NCBI RefSeq assembly: GCF_022682495.2
Contig: NC_071391.1
Span: forward strand, 107,119,195-107,183,194
DNA length: 64,000 bases
Source of the DNA: Desmodus rotundus
Lineage: Eukaryota > Chordata > Mammalia > Chiroptera > Phyllostomidae
Reading direction: 5' to 3'
Part shown: positions 22,485 to 33,322 of the stretch, one piece after another
Numbering within the stretch: position 1 is the stretch's first letter
How the letters are laid out: each line of letters starts with the position of its first letter
Notes under the pieces: generated by a model
What the model saw: the letters and a program-made list of their open reading frames with translations, nothing else
Told to the model about the DNA's origin: nothing
The model's database searches: none
Made by a program: the position numbers and the translations under genes

Positions 22485-24285
22485 AGTAATTCTGGCAGCA
22501 TGGTATCGGTAGAGGGACAAATAACACACAGAATGAAGATATCCGGTTTCTACAATTCACGGAACACCAGGAAGAGCCTTTTAACACATCTTCTCCTCTG
22601 GTCTGTCCCACATGACTGAAATTCCACTATGAGACAGTCATACCTTTGGCTCAGGGTCTCATCCAGAAAATTCCTTTGGGAGAGATACGCAATGAACTTT
22701 TAATCTTGGGGTGAATCTGAGTATCAAATCCTAGTCCTTTCCAGCTGATGGCTGAGAGGAAGCAAGTAAAATGAAAAAGGCACTAAGCATGTGGAGAGGA
22801 GGAGGGTGGAAAGGAGTAAGAGGAAAAATATAACACTGACAAGTTCTACCTACTTGACAGTGCCAAGGCCCGTTCTTTCAAAACCTCTAATGGGTTCAGT
22901 ATCACTGGTAGTGGTGGCGGTGATGGGTTTCATGTAACTACCCCACCCACCACGAGCAGACAGTCACATGAGCTACCGACTGACTCGCTTGCAAAGAAAA
23001 GGGCAGCGGGTATGGAGGTCTGAGAGGCTGCGAGGCTGTTGACGCTTCTTCATCAGTATCTAGCTCGAAACAAAGAATTTATATTCCAAACAGGTGAACA
23101 GAATGAAAAATATATTTATTACCTATGTAATATTTTCCTTCCTGGGTTTTTTACTTTTTTATGTGAAAGTTTTATGGACTACTCAGGCAAATTCCTTTTT
23201 TGAAACTCGTTTGTAACTCTGTGTACAGCATGGTCGAGGAATGGAGTATGCTAGTTACAGACATATTGGGCGTATTACCAACTTCCAAAGAATCAAAACC
23301 AACTAAGGGCTTTTAACCCTGAAACTCTGTAGAAACAAATGCATCTATGCTAATTGGGAAGGTGCAATGGAAGCCACGTGGTCACGTGATCGAATTATCA
23401 AACCATAAATCTGTGCCATATAACCTGAGAAGTAAACATCATGGGAACTGGAGTGAAAAAGTTAAATCCAGGAAGTGTGGTCCCATGGTATCTATGCTTG
23501 GTTTTCCCCACCCACACTGCCAAGTTCAGAAAGGAGGCACCGAGTCTCCACAGCACCCCCTGACGACATGGGGGAGCCATAGCAGCTTAGAGCCGACCTC
23601 AGCCTTTCCGTGTTTTCAATGACCCCCCCCCCCCCAAATTTCCCGTTTTCTCTTCTGACTGGGAGCTAAATCTTTACCTCCTGGCTGGGCTGCTCAGAGT
23701 TGACATGAGGCAACAGAACACACAAACGTACCAGGAGGCAGGGCCTCAACCAACCTGGGCCACACGTACAATGAGGTCCCTCGCAGTTCTGACAGTCTTC
23801 CTTTTTACCAGCTCGTCGCAAAATCCACTACGGCCTTCGTTCAGGGTGGCACCTCAGGCCGAGACAGTCATTCTCTCACTCAAGGCAGCCTCCTGAGAAA
23901 ACTCAACAGCACAGACAGAACAGCTCTCTCCAGAGCTGAAGCCACACTGAGCCACGACGTGAGCTCCTGTGAGGTTTGCAGCTGCCCCACGGTTAAGTGT
24001 GAGGACTCCGTGGTCTGCCTCCTGCTTGGGACTGGCAACCCACTTAGCCTTCCCAGGTGTCTCGGCTGCCTCTTCTGTAAAACGCGGTGACACAAACTCG
24101 GGAGTCCATTGGCAGGCCTGGCAGAGTAGACCTTCAGTATAGGCTGTTGTTACGATTTCAGTTCTCGTTCCCAGTGCACAGCTACCTAAAGCCAACTTCC
24201 TGATTGTCCCTGGTCACATTCTTAACGAACATAAAATTCTTTATACCAGAGCTATGTAAGATCCTGTACGCTAGAATAAGCTCCA
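22485..24285. other. Unique DNA
   Basis: A C14 run lies at 23622-23635. A MIR-like piece ('CTCGGCTGCCTCTTCTGTAA') is near 24060-24095. No gene supported. Confidence 0.4.
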
Positions 24286-24289
24286 GATG

Positions 24290-24420
24290 TGAAGTCAGAA
24301 AACAGACACAGGCAGAACCTGCCACTCAACTTCATGGTGACACCTTGGGGCAGGCCCTTGACATCTCTGAGATGGTAAAGTCTTTTGCCTTGCAGGGGTG
24401 CTGAGAGGATCAGAAAGGAG
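24290..24420 (+). mobile_element. MIR SINE
   Basis: 'AACCTGCCACTCAACTTCAT', 'GGGGCAGGCCCTTGACATCT' then 'GGGTGCTGAGAGGATCAGA' follow the MIR plus-strand order. Confidence 0.7.
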
Positions 24421-25638
24421 GACTCACGCAAGAGCCCAGCACAGCTGGCTTATAACAGGAGCTCACGGGCTGTATCAAACAGCAAAGGCCTGGCTTCCTG
24501 ACATGGGCAGGCCAGGCAGAAGAGCACAGGACTGGGCACTCAAATGGAGGGAAGCACAGTTGCTGAGCCTGTCTAGCCCCACCCCACCCCCCGTCCACAA
24601 GGGCACAAGACAACAGGACCACCCTCTCAGCCCAGGCCAAGCAGCATCCACTGGGAGAGGGTTCAAGTGCGGCAGCCTAGTCCTTACACTCAGCAAGTCA
24701 GGCCAAGAAAGGGATGGGCTGATGAGATCATCTTCCACTGGGCTCTCCAGGTAAGGAAGCTCGCCTCCAGCCCTCGGGCTCTGAGGCCCAAAGTTTCAGG
24801 GAGGCCTCTTCACAATCTCTACCACACAGGTACCAGAACTATCAATGACTCAATAGTTCTGGGACCTTGTCCCTACAAGCTGGCTCTTAAGTGTGGCCCT
24901 TGCTCCACTCATTCTCCTTCAACACCCAGTCGGGGCACCCACCACTAAAATTCTAAAACCACCTCCAGGTCACCTTCACCCTGGAAGGTCCCATAGTCCT
25001 CAGCCAGACTCCTTTCCGGAATGCTGCCTCTGCCAGGCCTGGTCCAGTCCCTCTTCCTGGCTGCCACGAGGGCCCTCTCCCCGGTGCCCCACCCTCAGTG
25101 CTGCCGTGGACTGGAGTGCCTTCCCCCACTCTTATTCTCCCCAGCTACATTAGATATAATCAACACACCACACTTTGTAGTTGCGGTGTAGAGCCTGATG
25201 GTAAATGCACACATATATTATAAAGCCCTCCCCTCCTTCACTCCACGCAGACCCAGCCTTGTCCTCACAGCTGGGCTGAAGACCTGCTTCACACGGAGGC
25301 CCTCCCAGACACTCCGTTTTTCTTCCAGTCGATTTCTTTCCCAGAGACATTGCCTTAACATGGAATCTGCCAAACTCAGGTGACCAGTTCTGGGACCCGA
25401 GCAAAGCAGGCGTGCACCATGCTTTCGGAATGTCAAAACACTTCCAAAGTCCTCCTTCTGCACCCCCAGTCAAAGACCCACCTCAGTCCCTCTAACCATA
25501 TCCCCACCCCGGGAACCACATGGTGCCTCGACTCTCTTCCCACACCCACGGCCTAACGTTGCAGAGGTCACGATGGCTGCCACACTCCATCGCCCCGCCT
25601 CTTCTCCAGTGCAGGGCTCCCCACAGACCGCTCGCTGT

Positions 25639-25640
<2 letters not shown>

Positions 25641-25673
<33 letters not shown>
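25641..25673. repeat. (TG)n microsatellite
   Basis: About 16 uninterrupted TG units. Confidence 0.97.
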
Positions 25674-25674
<1 letters not shown>

Positions 25675-26254
25675 TAAGTCCCCGTGAAACTGCAGCTGCC
25701 TGAGCTAGGCCTGCAGCTCCAGCAGTGGGCTGAGCGGGACAGTTGTCAGGGCCACTCCATCTTGAACTAGGCTCTATAATTTGACAACTGGCCAAAACAC
25801 TCGCAGTCTTTACTCAGCCCTCACGTGGGCTGCCTTGGCCTCTGTGACTTGTGACTCAAGTTCATTGAAAATGGCCTGGAGCTGTGTTCTCTTGGAGCTC
25901 CTGAGTGCTGAAGACAGACAGGCAGGCATACACCACGTATCTGCTGACCGACCCATTGATTTTGCCCCAAGTCGGTCTTGAATTATGTCACATTCCTATT
26001 CACCGCGGCCACAATTCTGACGGAAAAACCCCTCCTGCCCTACGTAAGCAGGCAGGGTTATCAGGCACCAAAACTGAAGAAAGACACCACCAATAAGGAA
26101 CTGGGAACACCCAAAACAAAGGCCATCACGTACAATTGTGTGACTACTGTTTGCAGCTTTCTTTCCTCGGCCTGAGATACAAGGCTGGACCAGGGATACC
26201 ACGGACCATCCACCACAGGAACCTGAGTCTCAAATGACTGCATCTGAACTACAC

Positions 26255-26280
26255 GGGGGCGGGGGCGGGGGGGGGGGGGG
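26255..26280 (+). repeat. G-rich tract with quadruplex potential
   Basis: Runs of G5, G5 and about G14 separated by single C bases. Four or more G3 runs with short loops are available on the plus strand. Confidence 0.9.
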
Positions 26281-26594
26281 CAGTTGGAAATTGAGTAATG
26301 AGCTCCATTAAGGTCCTGCCTTCCCGAAAGGCATATCATGAGTAAATGCAAATCCTGGTTCACTTTCTCCACACATCTGAAATCTAGGATTTCAGGCAGA
26401 AATCAGGTGTGACCAGGATCTGTGCTGCCTCTTTTAATTGTGGCAGAGATGATGCCACTGTATCTTCCTCCTGGGCCGGTGAGAAGTTCCCTGGGAGTTG
26501 GGTGGAGCCACTGTGACTGATGTCTGCCCTCTGCCATCCCTCATCTCCTGCTGGAGGAAGCAGCGCCTGTGGAGAACTACAATGCCCCAGGACA

Positions 26595-26765
26595 GCGAGA
26601 TTCACGGTGCAGCCCCTGGACCAGTGGCATCGGCAGTGGCTGGAACCTGTTAGAAATGCAGTATCTCAGGCCAACTACTGTGGGGTGGGGCTCCAAAATC
26701 CGTGTTTTAATAAGCCCTCAGGTGATCCAGATACCCACTCAAAGCTGGGAACCGCTGCTCAGGAA
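26595..26765. mobile_element. hAT-Charlie MITE (MER-type)
   Basis: 'GGACCAGTGGCATCGGCAGT', 'GAACCTGTTAGAAATGCAGT', then 'GTGTTTTAATAAGCCCTCAG' and 'GGTGATCCAGATACCCACTC' are typical of this old non-autonomous hAT group. Confidence 0.8.
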
Positions 26766-26769
26766 GACG

Positions 26770-27425
26770 GCAGAAGTCTTGGACAGAACGATCTCAGTCC
26801 CTGGATGGAGCAGCGCTACGGACCTTCACTAAAGATAGAAGTAAACTTCTGTTGTGCTCAGCCATTTGAGGGTTATTTTGGAAAGCAGGTACTCTGTCCC
26901 AGCCAAACACTAATAACCACTGGGCTTCAGGTTTAGTCCACTCTTCATGGCCATTTCCCACCTGGGATTTTCCTAATGTCAAAGGCTGGCAGGGCAAGCT
27001 GTCTGGAGAGCAGCGGAGCCGGGGTTATTTCACTCTGGCTGTGACGGCCTGCACAGGAACCCTTCCTACCCACTCATTCATTCGTTCACAGTCTGGTTGG
27101 TATGTTAACAATGGGGGAAGCGGAAGTCACTGCAGGGCCAGGATCAGATAGCAGCCAGCTGCTGGTGTTAACACATTCCTGCCGCCCTCCTGCACTCCCG
27201 CCTGCCGCAGGCTGCCAGGCCAGCACCTGCCTGCTTGTCAGTTAAGGACGTCCAGAGCTGGCATCTGGGCCCTAACTCAGAATATCAGAGACCCTGTGCC
27301 TGAAGCTCCCACAGGGCAGCAGCTCTGGCTATAAAACAAATCAAGTCTCAGGCTGTCCTAACAGGTCCTAACGTCCATCTTTCCATCTGTGACACACAGG
27401 TCCAGTTTTGAGGGCCTTGTGTCTC
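26770..27425. other. Unique DNA
   Basis: I see no supported feature apart from an L2-like 'CCCACTCATTCATTCGTTCA' at 27069-27088. Confidence 0.4.
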
Positions 27426-27429
27426 CTTG

Positions 27430-27775
27430 CCATCTTTCCCTTTCCTCTCTAAACGAAACCCCACTTATCCCTCAAGCACCCTGCCCCACATCCTGCCTCT
27501 TCCACAGCCCACTGACTGCTCCCTTCGCCTGTGTCCTCGGGCACCCTCAGTCTGAGAGTCTCGGTGCAGTGCGGTGCGGCTTGGACATCACAGGGCCCAC
27601 CACCCCACGCGGGTTAATGGCTTTACACAAAGGACTGGGCCTCCCCATTAAAACACAGCTCTTAAGGCTGAAGGCCATGTTTTACACGCCCTCCATTCCC
27701 CTAGCCTTGGCACCAGACACGGGCACTCATTACATTGGTACCCACTAAATGCTTGCTTACTGACTGGTGAATGAG
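27430..27775 (+). mobile_element. L2-type LINE 3' end
   Basis: Ends with 'GTACCCACTAAATGCTTGCT' and TGGTGAATGAGG, the standard L2 3' signature, preceded by 'CCATGTTTTACACGCCCTCC' where L2 has its 'catgtctgtc...' block. The upstream part is pyrimidine-rich and uncertain. Confidence 0.65.
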
Positions 27776-27779
27776 GGGC

Positions 27780-28585
27780 CTGAGACGCTGCCGGCAACCC
27801 CTGGCGAGCGCCCTAATGATACTGTACGTACACCAGCAGGGCCAGTGACCCGCGATCTAAAACACAGACACAGACCATCTTCTTTGCTGGGCACACACTT
27901 TGGCCCCAGACTCCCTCCTCCAAGCAGAGTTCCCTTCCCTCTCTTCCAGCCGGCCTATTGCTCCTGCTATGATTATTCAAACACAAAAAAGAGCACTTGC
28001 CCTTGGCTCCGGGAACTGCCTGGGTTGCCTTGCTGTGTTGAACTCTCTCCCCACCACATACTCTTTTGCCATGGGCTGTGTATTCCCTTTGCTGCTGTCC
28101 CCAGCAAGCAGGGCCCGGGGCCAGCGCAGAAGCACAGCAAGGCTCTGCAAGCCTCCCACACCTGCCATCTTCCAAAGCAGGGCCTTTCCCTGGGCAGTTT
28201 GAAAGATGTGGCTGACTTAAAGTTAGTTCTTGGCCACACACCCAACGGGACAAGGACCGAATTCCCCCCCACCCCATGCTCCCCTGCCTCCAGCTATGCG
28301 TGCTGGCCACTCCTGTTAGGCAGGTCTGCCCACCAGGCGATCGGGCCTTCTCTCAGGTGCCCCCTGCTCACTACTCCTCTCCCTTTTGTTAATCTGTTCC
28401 CCAACCCCCCAAAGAAGCCCAAGCCTGTCATGGCCACAAGTTTATGAAACCTGAAACCACCAGCCTCCCTCCTCCCCTTGCAGGGGAAGGTGCACGTCTG
28501 TCAGGAGCCCCAGCAAACTGGGACCTGGGCTGGCCCGGGAATCTGGGCGTTATGCCACCAGGTGCGGAGGCAGTGTAGCTACTTG
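27780..28585. other. Unique GC-rich DNA, open but not coding
   Basis: One plus-strand frame stays open for 226 codons (27767-28447) while two minus-strand frames over the same bases are open for 165 and 99 codons. The product would be low in structure and full of Pro, Ser and Cys, with no domain. I regard this as stop-poor GC-rich sequence. Confidence 0.45.
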
Positions 28586-28589
28586 TTAC

Positions 28590-28790
28590 TTGTTGCCCTT
28601 GTGGCGTTTAGCAAATCACAAAACTGCACAGCACCTCAGTTTCCCCACCTGTAAACAGGGCTCATAGGTACTAACCTCCTGGGGCTGCTGTGAAGATTAG
28701 AAGAGCAAATAACTACAGACACTGGGAACAGGCAGGCCCAGGTGCACAGGAAACACTCCACAGGGGTCAGCTCTCGCTATTATTATGGTG
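28590..28790 (+). mobile_element. MIR SINE
   Basis: 'CACCTCAGTTTCCCCACCTG' then TAAACAGGG and 'CTCCTGGGGCTGCTGTGAAG' followed by ATTAGAAGAGC: a clear MIR in plus orientation, ending at 'GCTATTATTATGG'. Confidence 0.92.
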
Positions 28791-28794
28791 ATTA

Positions 28795-30865
28795 GTTCCT
28801 TTGGCCTCACTTTGGGAGGTCACTAACCTCTGAAGAATGTGCCAGACAACCCTCACCAGGACCCAGTACTGACTACGCTGGCAGTGATGACCTCACACTT
28901 AGGGAACCCCCCCACTCAGGGACCTCACATTTAAGGAAACATTAGATTTGATTAAATACTTACTCTTTCAAAGTTGCAGATCTCTTTATTTTTAAAAATG
29001 TATGCATATATATTCATACATACACATTTTTTGAGCATAGTCAATTAGCACTCTACTCGGGTCCTGGTGAGGGATTCAGCAGGACTGAGCTCTGTCCCGC
29101 ATCGGAATCAGGAAGGTTTCCCGATGCTCTTCCATGGAGGTCGTGGGCTCTGGAAGTTTCTGTGGCCCTGAGCTCCCCCTTGGCTTTATCTTCTAACTCA
29201 CAATGGTCTGTACTCCTTGTCTTAGATGCTAAAGAATGCTACAGTCTGAGAGAAACCAAAGGACCTCTCTCCTTTGTTGGGGACACAGGGGACAGGGTTT
29301 CAAGGAAGGTCAGCACACATGACAGGTGGGCTAGAAGGGTTACTAGCATCTAGCACAGAGCCCCCCACACTGTCGGTGTGCGACAAAAACACGAACCTTT
29401 TGCAGCAGGAAAAGCAGAGGAGTGGGCCAGGCTGAGGACACAGTCTAAGCAAAGTCTGGGAGGAGTGAGCGCACGTGGTGGTGAACGGGCAGGACAGAGT
29501 CTGGGCTGGCCGCACTGCAGGGGACATGGAAGAAGGCAGCAGAGGAGGTCAGGGCAACTGCGCCAGCCAACGTCCGCACGTGAACTCAGCAAACACGGGT
29601 CGGGCTCCTTCTACTGGGCAGGCACCGGGGACCCGCTGATGGACATGCAAGGCAGGGTCTCTGCCAGGTGTGGTCAACGTTCTCTGAGGGGCGTCGGGCG
29701 GACCAGCTGCATGAGGGCCCCAGACATGTGGATTTAGCAGGCCTGTGCAAGCCCCCCAACCCCCCCAAAAACACTGAATATTTTTAAAGCACCCACATGA
29801 TTCTGATACACATGTGGAAAAAACCCACCTAGACCCACGTAAGTCTCAAGAGGGCCCGGATCCCTTGAATCCCAACATGCCCCCGTGAAGCTCGATCCCT
29901 CCAGAGAAGGAGGGCCGCCACCTCCCATGCCAATGCGCTGCGAACTGTAAAGTGCCGCACAAAAAATAAGCTTTATTACTTTGACGTGGGGTTGTTATCC
30001 CACCTTTGGACAGATCTGACCTTTGGGCTATTCTCGCACAGCTCTTGTCCCCTCCCTCTCTTCTTTCTCTTCTGAGCTCAGCCAAGTACCACCTCCTCTG
30101 GTAAGATTTAGGACCCCAAGGCATCCCGACACGCCCACCCCCACAAGTCCCAGTTGTCTAGGTCCCTTTAAAGCCTGACCCAATATCCCCCAGGCGATCT
30201 ACTGGGCCACAGGCCACTGCAGGGCCTCCAACAGCCCTCCCAGACTGGGGCCCTGCTCCCCGCCCCTGGCTTCAGTTTCCCTCCTTCACAGAGGAGGCGG
30301 GGACTTTGGGAGGCTTCTGTTTTTTTCATCACAGTGACATCATGGGTCCCAAGCATCAGGAACTCGTACTCAAAACAAAAAATTAAAGAGCCCATTCTGT
30401 CTTCAGCTAAGTTTTTCAAACTCAACAGATCTTCTAGAGCTAAGGAAAGTCACAGAAAATTGTTTAGAAGAACAGAAGATTAACTGTCTTTTCATTCAGG
30501 GTGTAATAATAGTTATGACTCAAGAGAAAAGTTGTATTTCTTTCTCTCAAAAAAGGATAAGACATCTCTTTAATGCACTTACCACGGAAAATGCTTAGCT
30601 CGTCAAATTCCACGTGTGAAAAGGAGCTGCACCAACACTGCAGAGGGGCCCTGTCCGCACCGGCAGCTTGCTCAGCCTTATTCTAATCCCTAAGCAGGGC
30701 GGCAGGTATGGAAGGGTTCCTCGGGGGAGTAGGGTGGGCAGCGTCAGGGGGCAAGGGCAATTCAGAAGCCTCCGACAGGCTGAAGAGAAACCCTCTTTAG
30801 ATCACAGTCGCTGTGCTGGTTCTGGAGGCGAAGACAGGAACAAAGGCTCACATCCGAGAGGTGCT
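28795..30865. other. Unique DNA
   Basis: 28980-29030 is AT-rich with a (TA/TATG) flavour. 29730-29830 resembles a worn hAT piece ('GATTCTGATACACATGTGG'). No gene supported. Opposed open frames of 119 and 80 codons at 29350-29740 are chance. Confidence 0.4.
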
Positions 30866-30867
30866 CT

Positions 30868-31040
30868 TGGACAGAGGTTCTCAGAGTGCAGTACTGGGCC
30901 ACAGCATCAGCGAGAACTTGTTAGGCAGGAACATTCTCGGCCCCACCCCAGGCCCACCGATCCGAGACTCTGGGGGTGGAGCCCAGCCAAGTGTTCCCAA
31001 GCCCTGCAGGTGACTCGGATGCATATGAGAACTACTACTT
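30868..31040. mobile_element. hAT-Charlie MITE (MER-type)
   Basis: 'GGTTCTCAGAGTGCAGTACT', 'GAGAACTTGTTAGGCAGGAA', 'CCCCACCCCAGGCCCACCGA', 'GACTCTGGGGGTGGAGCCCA' and 'GCAGGTGACTCGGATGCATA' follow the order of this hAT MITE group. It lies inside the longest open stretch of the window (30668-31480, 270 codons), which therefore is unlikely to be a conserved gene. Confidence 0.85.
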
Positions 31041-31539
31041 CAGAACCGAGGCTGCGTTCCATTCTAACGAAAATCAGAAATGGTTCTGTGCCCATCTGGC
31101 AGGAAACAAACTCCAGGTGTTCCCCATTTCATTTGATAGGTCAACATCATTTTGGGTTCAAGGTGAGTGGCACCATTGATTTGAGCATGGCAATGAATGC
31201 AAGTCCTCTTTTTGCTGTCACGGAGGAAAGAAGACAATGCAGAATGCAGGTGGCTTTGCAGGGAGCGCTCAAGGTGTTGGGAATATCAGCCCAGCCTCCT
31301 AGGACCCCTGCCTTTCCCAGCAGGGGCCCCACCCCAGCTGGTGGCCACTTAATCTCACCTGGGGTTACCCAGCCCCTTTCTCTCCCTATCAACACTCTTC
31401 TCCACTATCTCCTCCACCCAAGCTCCACCCACCCACAAAAGGCTGCAGCCAAGGGATCCAAAGCCTGCGAGGCCAGCTGAGGGCCTGAAGTAACCTCTAA
31501 CTTGAGATGCCAAAGACACCATGTTTAAAACTGTAGCCC

Positions 31540-32195
31540 TGGAGAACCAAAATGGCGACGTAGGTAGACACACTGCGCCTCCTCCCACAACCAGAACTGA
31601 CAGAAAATCGAACAGCAAGGAGATCCAACACCAAGGAAATGAAAAATAAACATTCATCCAGACCGGTAGGAGGGGCGGAGAGGGGCACCGGGGCGAAGAG
31701 GACTCGAGTGGCCGTGGCAGGACCAAGACTGGCGGAGTGTGGGACGAACGGGGCAGGCAGTCTGACCGGTAGCAGACCCTGCAACCCCACATTCGCCCAC
31801 AGATAAACCAGACGAACGGCGGGCAGCAAAGCAGACCGCGCAACCCAGGGCTCCAGCGAGGGGGAAATAAAGCCTAAAACCTCTGATTGAAAACGCCCGT
31901 GGGGGTTGGGGTGGCAGCAGGAGAGACTCCCAGCCCCACGGGAGAGGTCGTTGGGGAGACCCACAGGGGCCTGGAGTGTGCACAGGCCCACTTACTCGGG
32001 AACCAGCACCAGAGGGGCCCAGTTTGATTGTGGGTATCGGAGTGAAAGATTGAAATCTGATGGAGAGTGGAGCAGGTGCCACTGCTCCCTCTCAGCCCCT
32101 CCCCCACGTACAGTGTCATAGCACAGCTACCAGTGTTACCCCGCCCCGGGGAACACCTAAGGCTTCGCCCCTTAAAGTGACAGACGCGCCAAGAC
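31540..32195 (+). promoter_or_regulatory. LINE 5' UTR with internal promoter character
   Basis: About 650 bases with CpG dinucleotides far denser than in the surrounding DNA (for example GGCGACG, GGGGCGAAG, GACCGCGCAACC within the first 350 bases). L1-class 5' UTRs carry an RNA polymerase II promoter inside the transcribed region. The early GCGGAGTG/CAAAATGGCGAC motif could bind YY1-type factors, as in primate L1s (an inference from the AAAATGGCG core). Confidence 0.6.
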
Positions 32196-32214
32196 AAAAA
32201 AAAAAAAAAAAAAA

Positions 32215-32908
32215 ATGGCCCAAATGACAGAACACTTCAAAGCTCCAGAAAAAATACAACTAAGCGAGGAAGAGATAGCCAACCTATCGGATGCACAGTT
32301 CAAAACACTGATTATCAAGATGCTCACAGAATTGGTTGAATCTGTTCGAAAACCAGATGAAAAAATGAAGCCTATGCTAAGAGAAACAAAGGAAATATAC
32401 AGTGAACCAATAGTGATGCGAAGGAAACTGGGACTCAAATCAATGGTGAGGACCAGAAGGAAGAAACATCCAACCAGAAAAGAATGAAGAAACAAGAATT
32501 CGGAAAAATGAGGAGAGGCTTAGGAACCTCCAGGACATCTTGAAACGTTCCAACATCCGAATTATAGGGGTGCCAGAAGGAGAAGAGGAAGAACAAAAAA
32601 TTGAAAACTTATTTGAACAAATAATGAAGGAGAACTTCCCTAATCTGGCAAAGGAAATAGACTTCCAGGAAGTCCAGGAAGCTCAGAGAGTCCCAAAGAA
32701 GCTGGACCCAAGGAGAAACACACCAAGGCACATCATCATTACATTACCCAAGATTAAACGCAAGGACCTACATCCAAGATTACTGTATCCAGCAAAGCTA
32801 TCATTTAGAATGGAAGGGAAGATCAAGTGCTTCTCAGATAAGGTCAAGTTAAAGGAGTTCATCATCACCAAGCCCTTATTATATGAAATGTTAAAGGGAG
32901 TTACCTAA
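32215..32908 (+). pseudogene. LINE ORF1 (L1 ORF1p-like), frameshifted and internally deleted
   Basis: The first frame starts at ATG 32215 (MAQMTEHFKAPEKIQLSEEE) and encodes 90 codons of the N-terminal/coiled-coil part before a frameshift near 32430-32460 sends it to a stop at 32487. A second frame, open from about 32462, carries the RRM-type part (NIRIIGVPEGEEEEQKIENL, then HIIITLPKIK) and runs directly into the C-terminal-domain phrase LHPRLLYPAKLSFRMEG, ending LLYEMLKGVT. L1 ORF1 proteins have about 50 further residues between these two phrases (end of the RRM and start of the CTD). They are missing here without loss of frame. ORF1p normally forms trimers on LINE RNA in cytoplasmic particles. 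This copy cannot make an intact one. Confidence 0.85.
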
Positions 32909-33309
32909 GAAAAAGAAGATCAAAAATAGGAACAGTAAAAATGACAGCAAAGTCACAGTTATTAACAACCACACCTAAAACCAAAAAAGAAAACTAAGTA
33001 AACAACTAGAACAGAAACAGAACCACAGAAATAGAGATCACATGGAGAGTTGTCAATAGGGGATTGGGAGGGGGAGAGGGGGGGAAAGGTACAGAGAATA
33101 AGTAGCATAGATGATAGGTGGAAAATAGACAGGGGGAGGGTAAGAATAGTGTAGGAAATGTAGAAGCCAAAGAACTTATAAGTATGACCCATGGACATGA
33201 ACTATAGGGGGGGAATGTGGGAGGGAGGGGGTGGGCAGGATGGAGTGGAGTGTGGGGGGGAATGGGACAACTGTAACAGCATAATCAATAAATATATTAA
33301 AAAAAAACC
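32909..33309 (+). other. LINE 3' UTR with G-rich tract and A tail
   Basis: Follows the ORF1 stop directly. Bases 33055-33260 hold repeated G runs (GGGATTGGGAGGGGGAGAGG and later a run of seven G). L1 3' UTRs characteristically hold a G-rich purine tract able to form quadruplexes. Ends with an AATAAATATATT signal-like sequence and A9. Confidence 0.75.
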
Positions 33310-33322
33310 AAAACTGTAGCCC

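Larger units (their letters stand above)
24425..26590. other. Unique DNA with L2-like fragment and simple repeats
   Basis: 24950-25130 has the cysteine/proline-rich look of an L2 fragment ('TTTCCGGAATGCTGCCTCTG') but is uncertain. Simple repeats at 25641 and 26255 are listed separately. No gene supported. Confidence 0.4.
31527..33322 (+). mobile_element. HAL1-like LINE: 5' UTR, ORF1 remnant, 3' UTR, no ORF2
   Basis: A complete-ended LINE insertion. The exact 13-base duplication AAAACTGTAGCCC lies at 31527-31539 and 33310-33322. Between them, in order: a CpG-rich 5' region opening GGAGAACCAAAATGGCG (typical L1 start); an A20 run; an ORF1 resembling the L1 nucleic-acid-binding chaperone, broken by a frameshift and an in-frame deletion; then, directly after the ORF1 stop, a G-rich 3' UTR ending AATCAATAAATATATT and an A tail. 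No endonuclease or reverse transcriptase sequence is present. An L1-class element with ORF1 but no ORF2 is what is called HAL1 (half-L1). It would need enzyme from a full L1. The good target duplication and modest decay suggest it is much younger than the surrounding L1M. Confidence 0.9.

Noticed and set aside
27767..28447. 226-codon open frame, plus strand
   Set aside because: Three other long frames overlap on the opposite strand, the start lies in an L2 end, and the composition is Pro/Ser/Cys-rich without any motif.
31041..31162. Exon-like segment ending TTCAAG|GTGAGTGG, plus strand
   Set aside because: Follows a MITE directly, the acceptor is weak, and the peptide is unrecognised. Considered a chance donor.
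30668..31480. Longest open frame of the window (270 codons, plus strand)
   Set aside because: It contains a hAT MITE at 30868-31040, has no domain, no clear start context and low-complexity GC-rich codons. The neighbouring frames are also stop-poor.
31355..32082. Minus-strand frames of 142-164 codons over the LINE 5' UTR
   Set aside because: They are antisense to the CpG-rich, stop-poor 5' UTR of the HAL1-like element and share nothing with known proteins.
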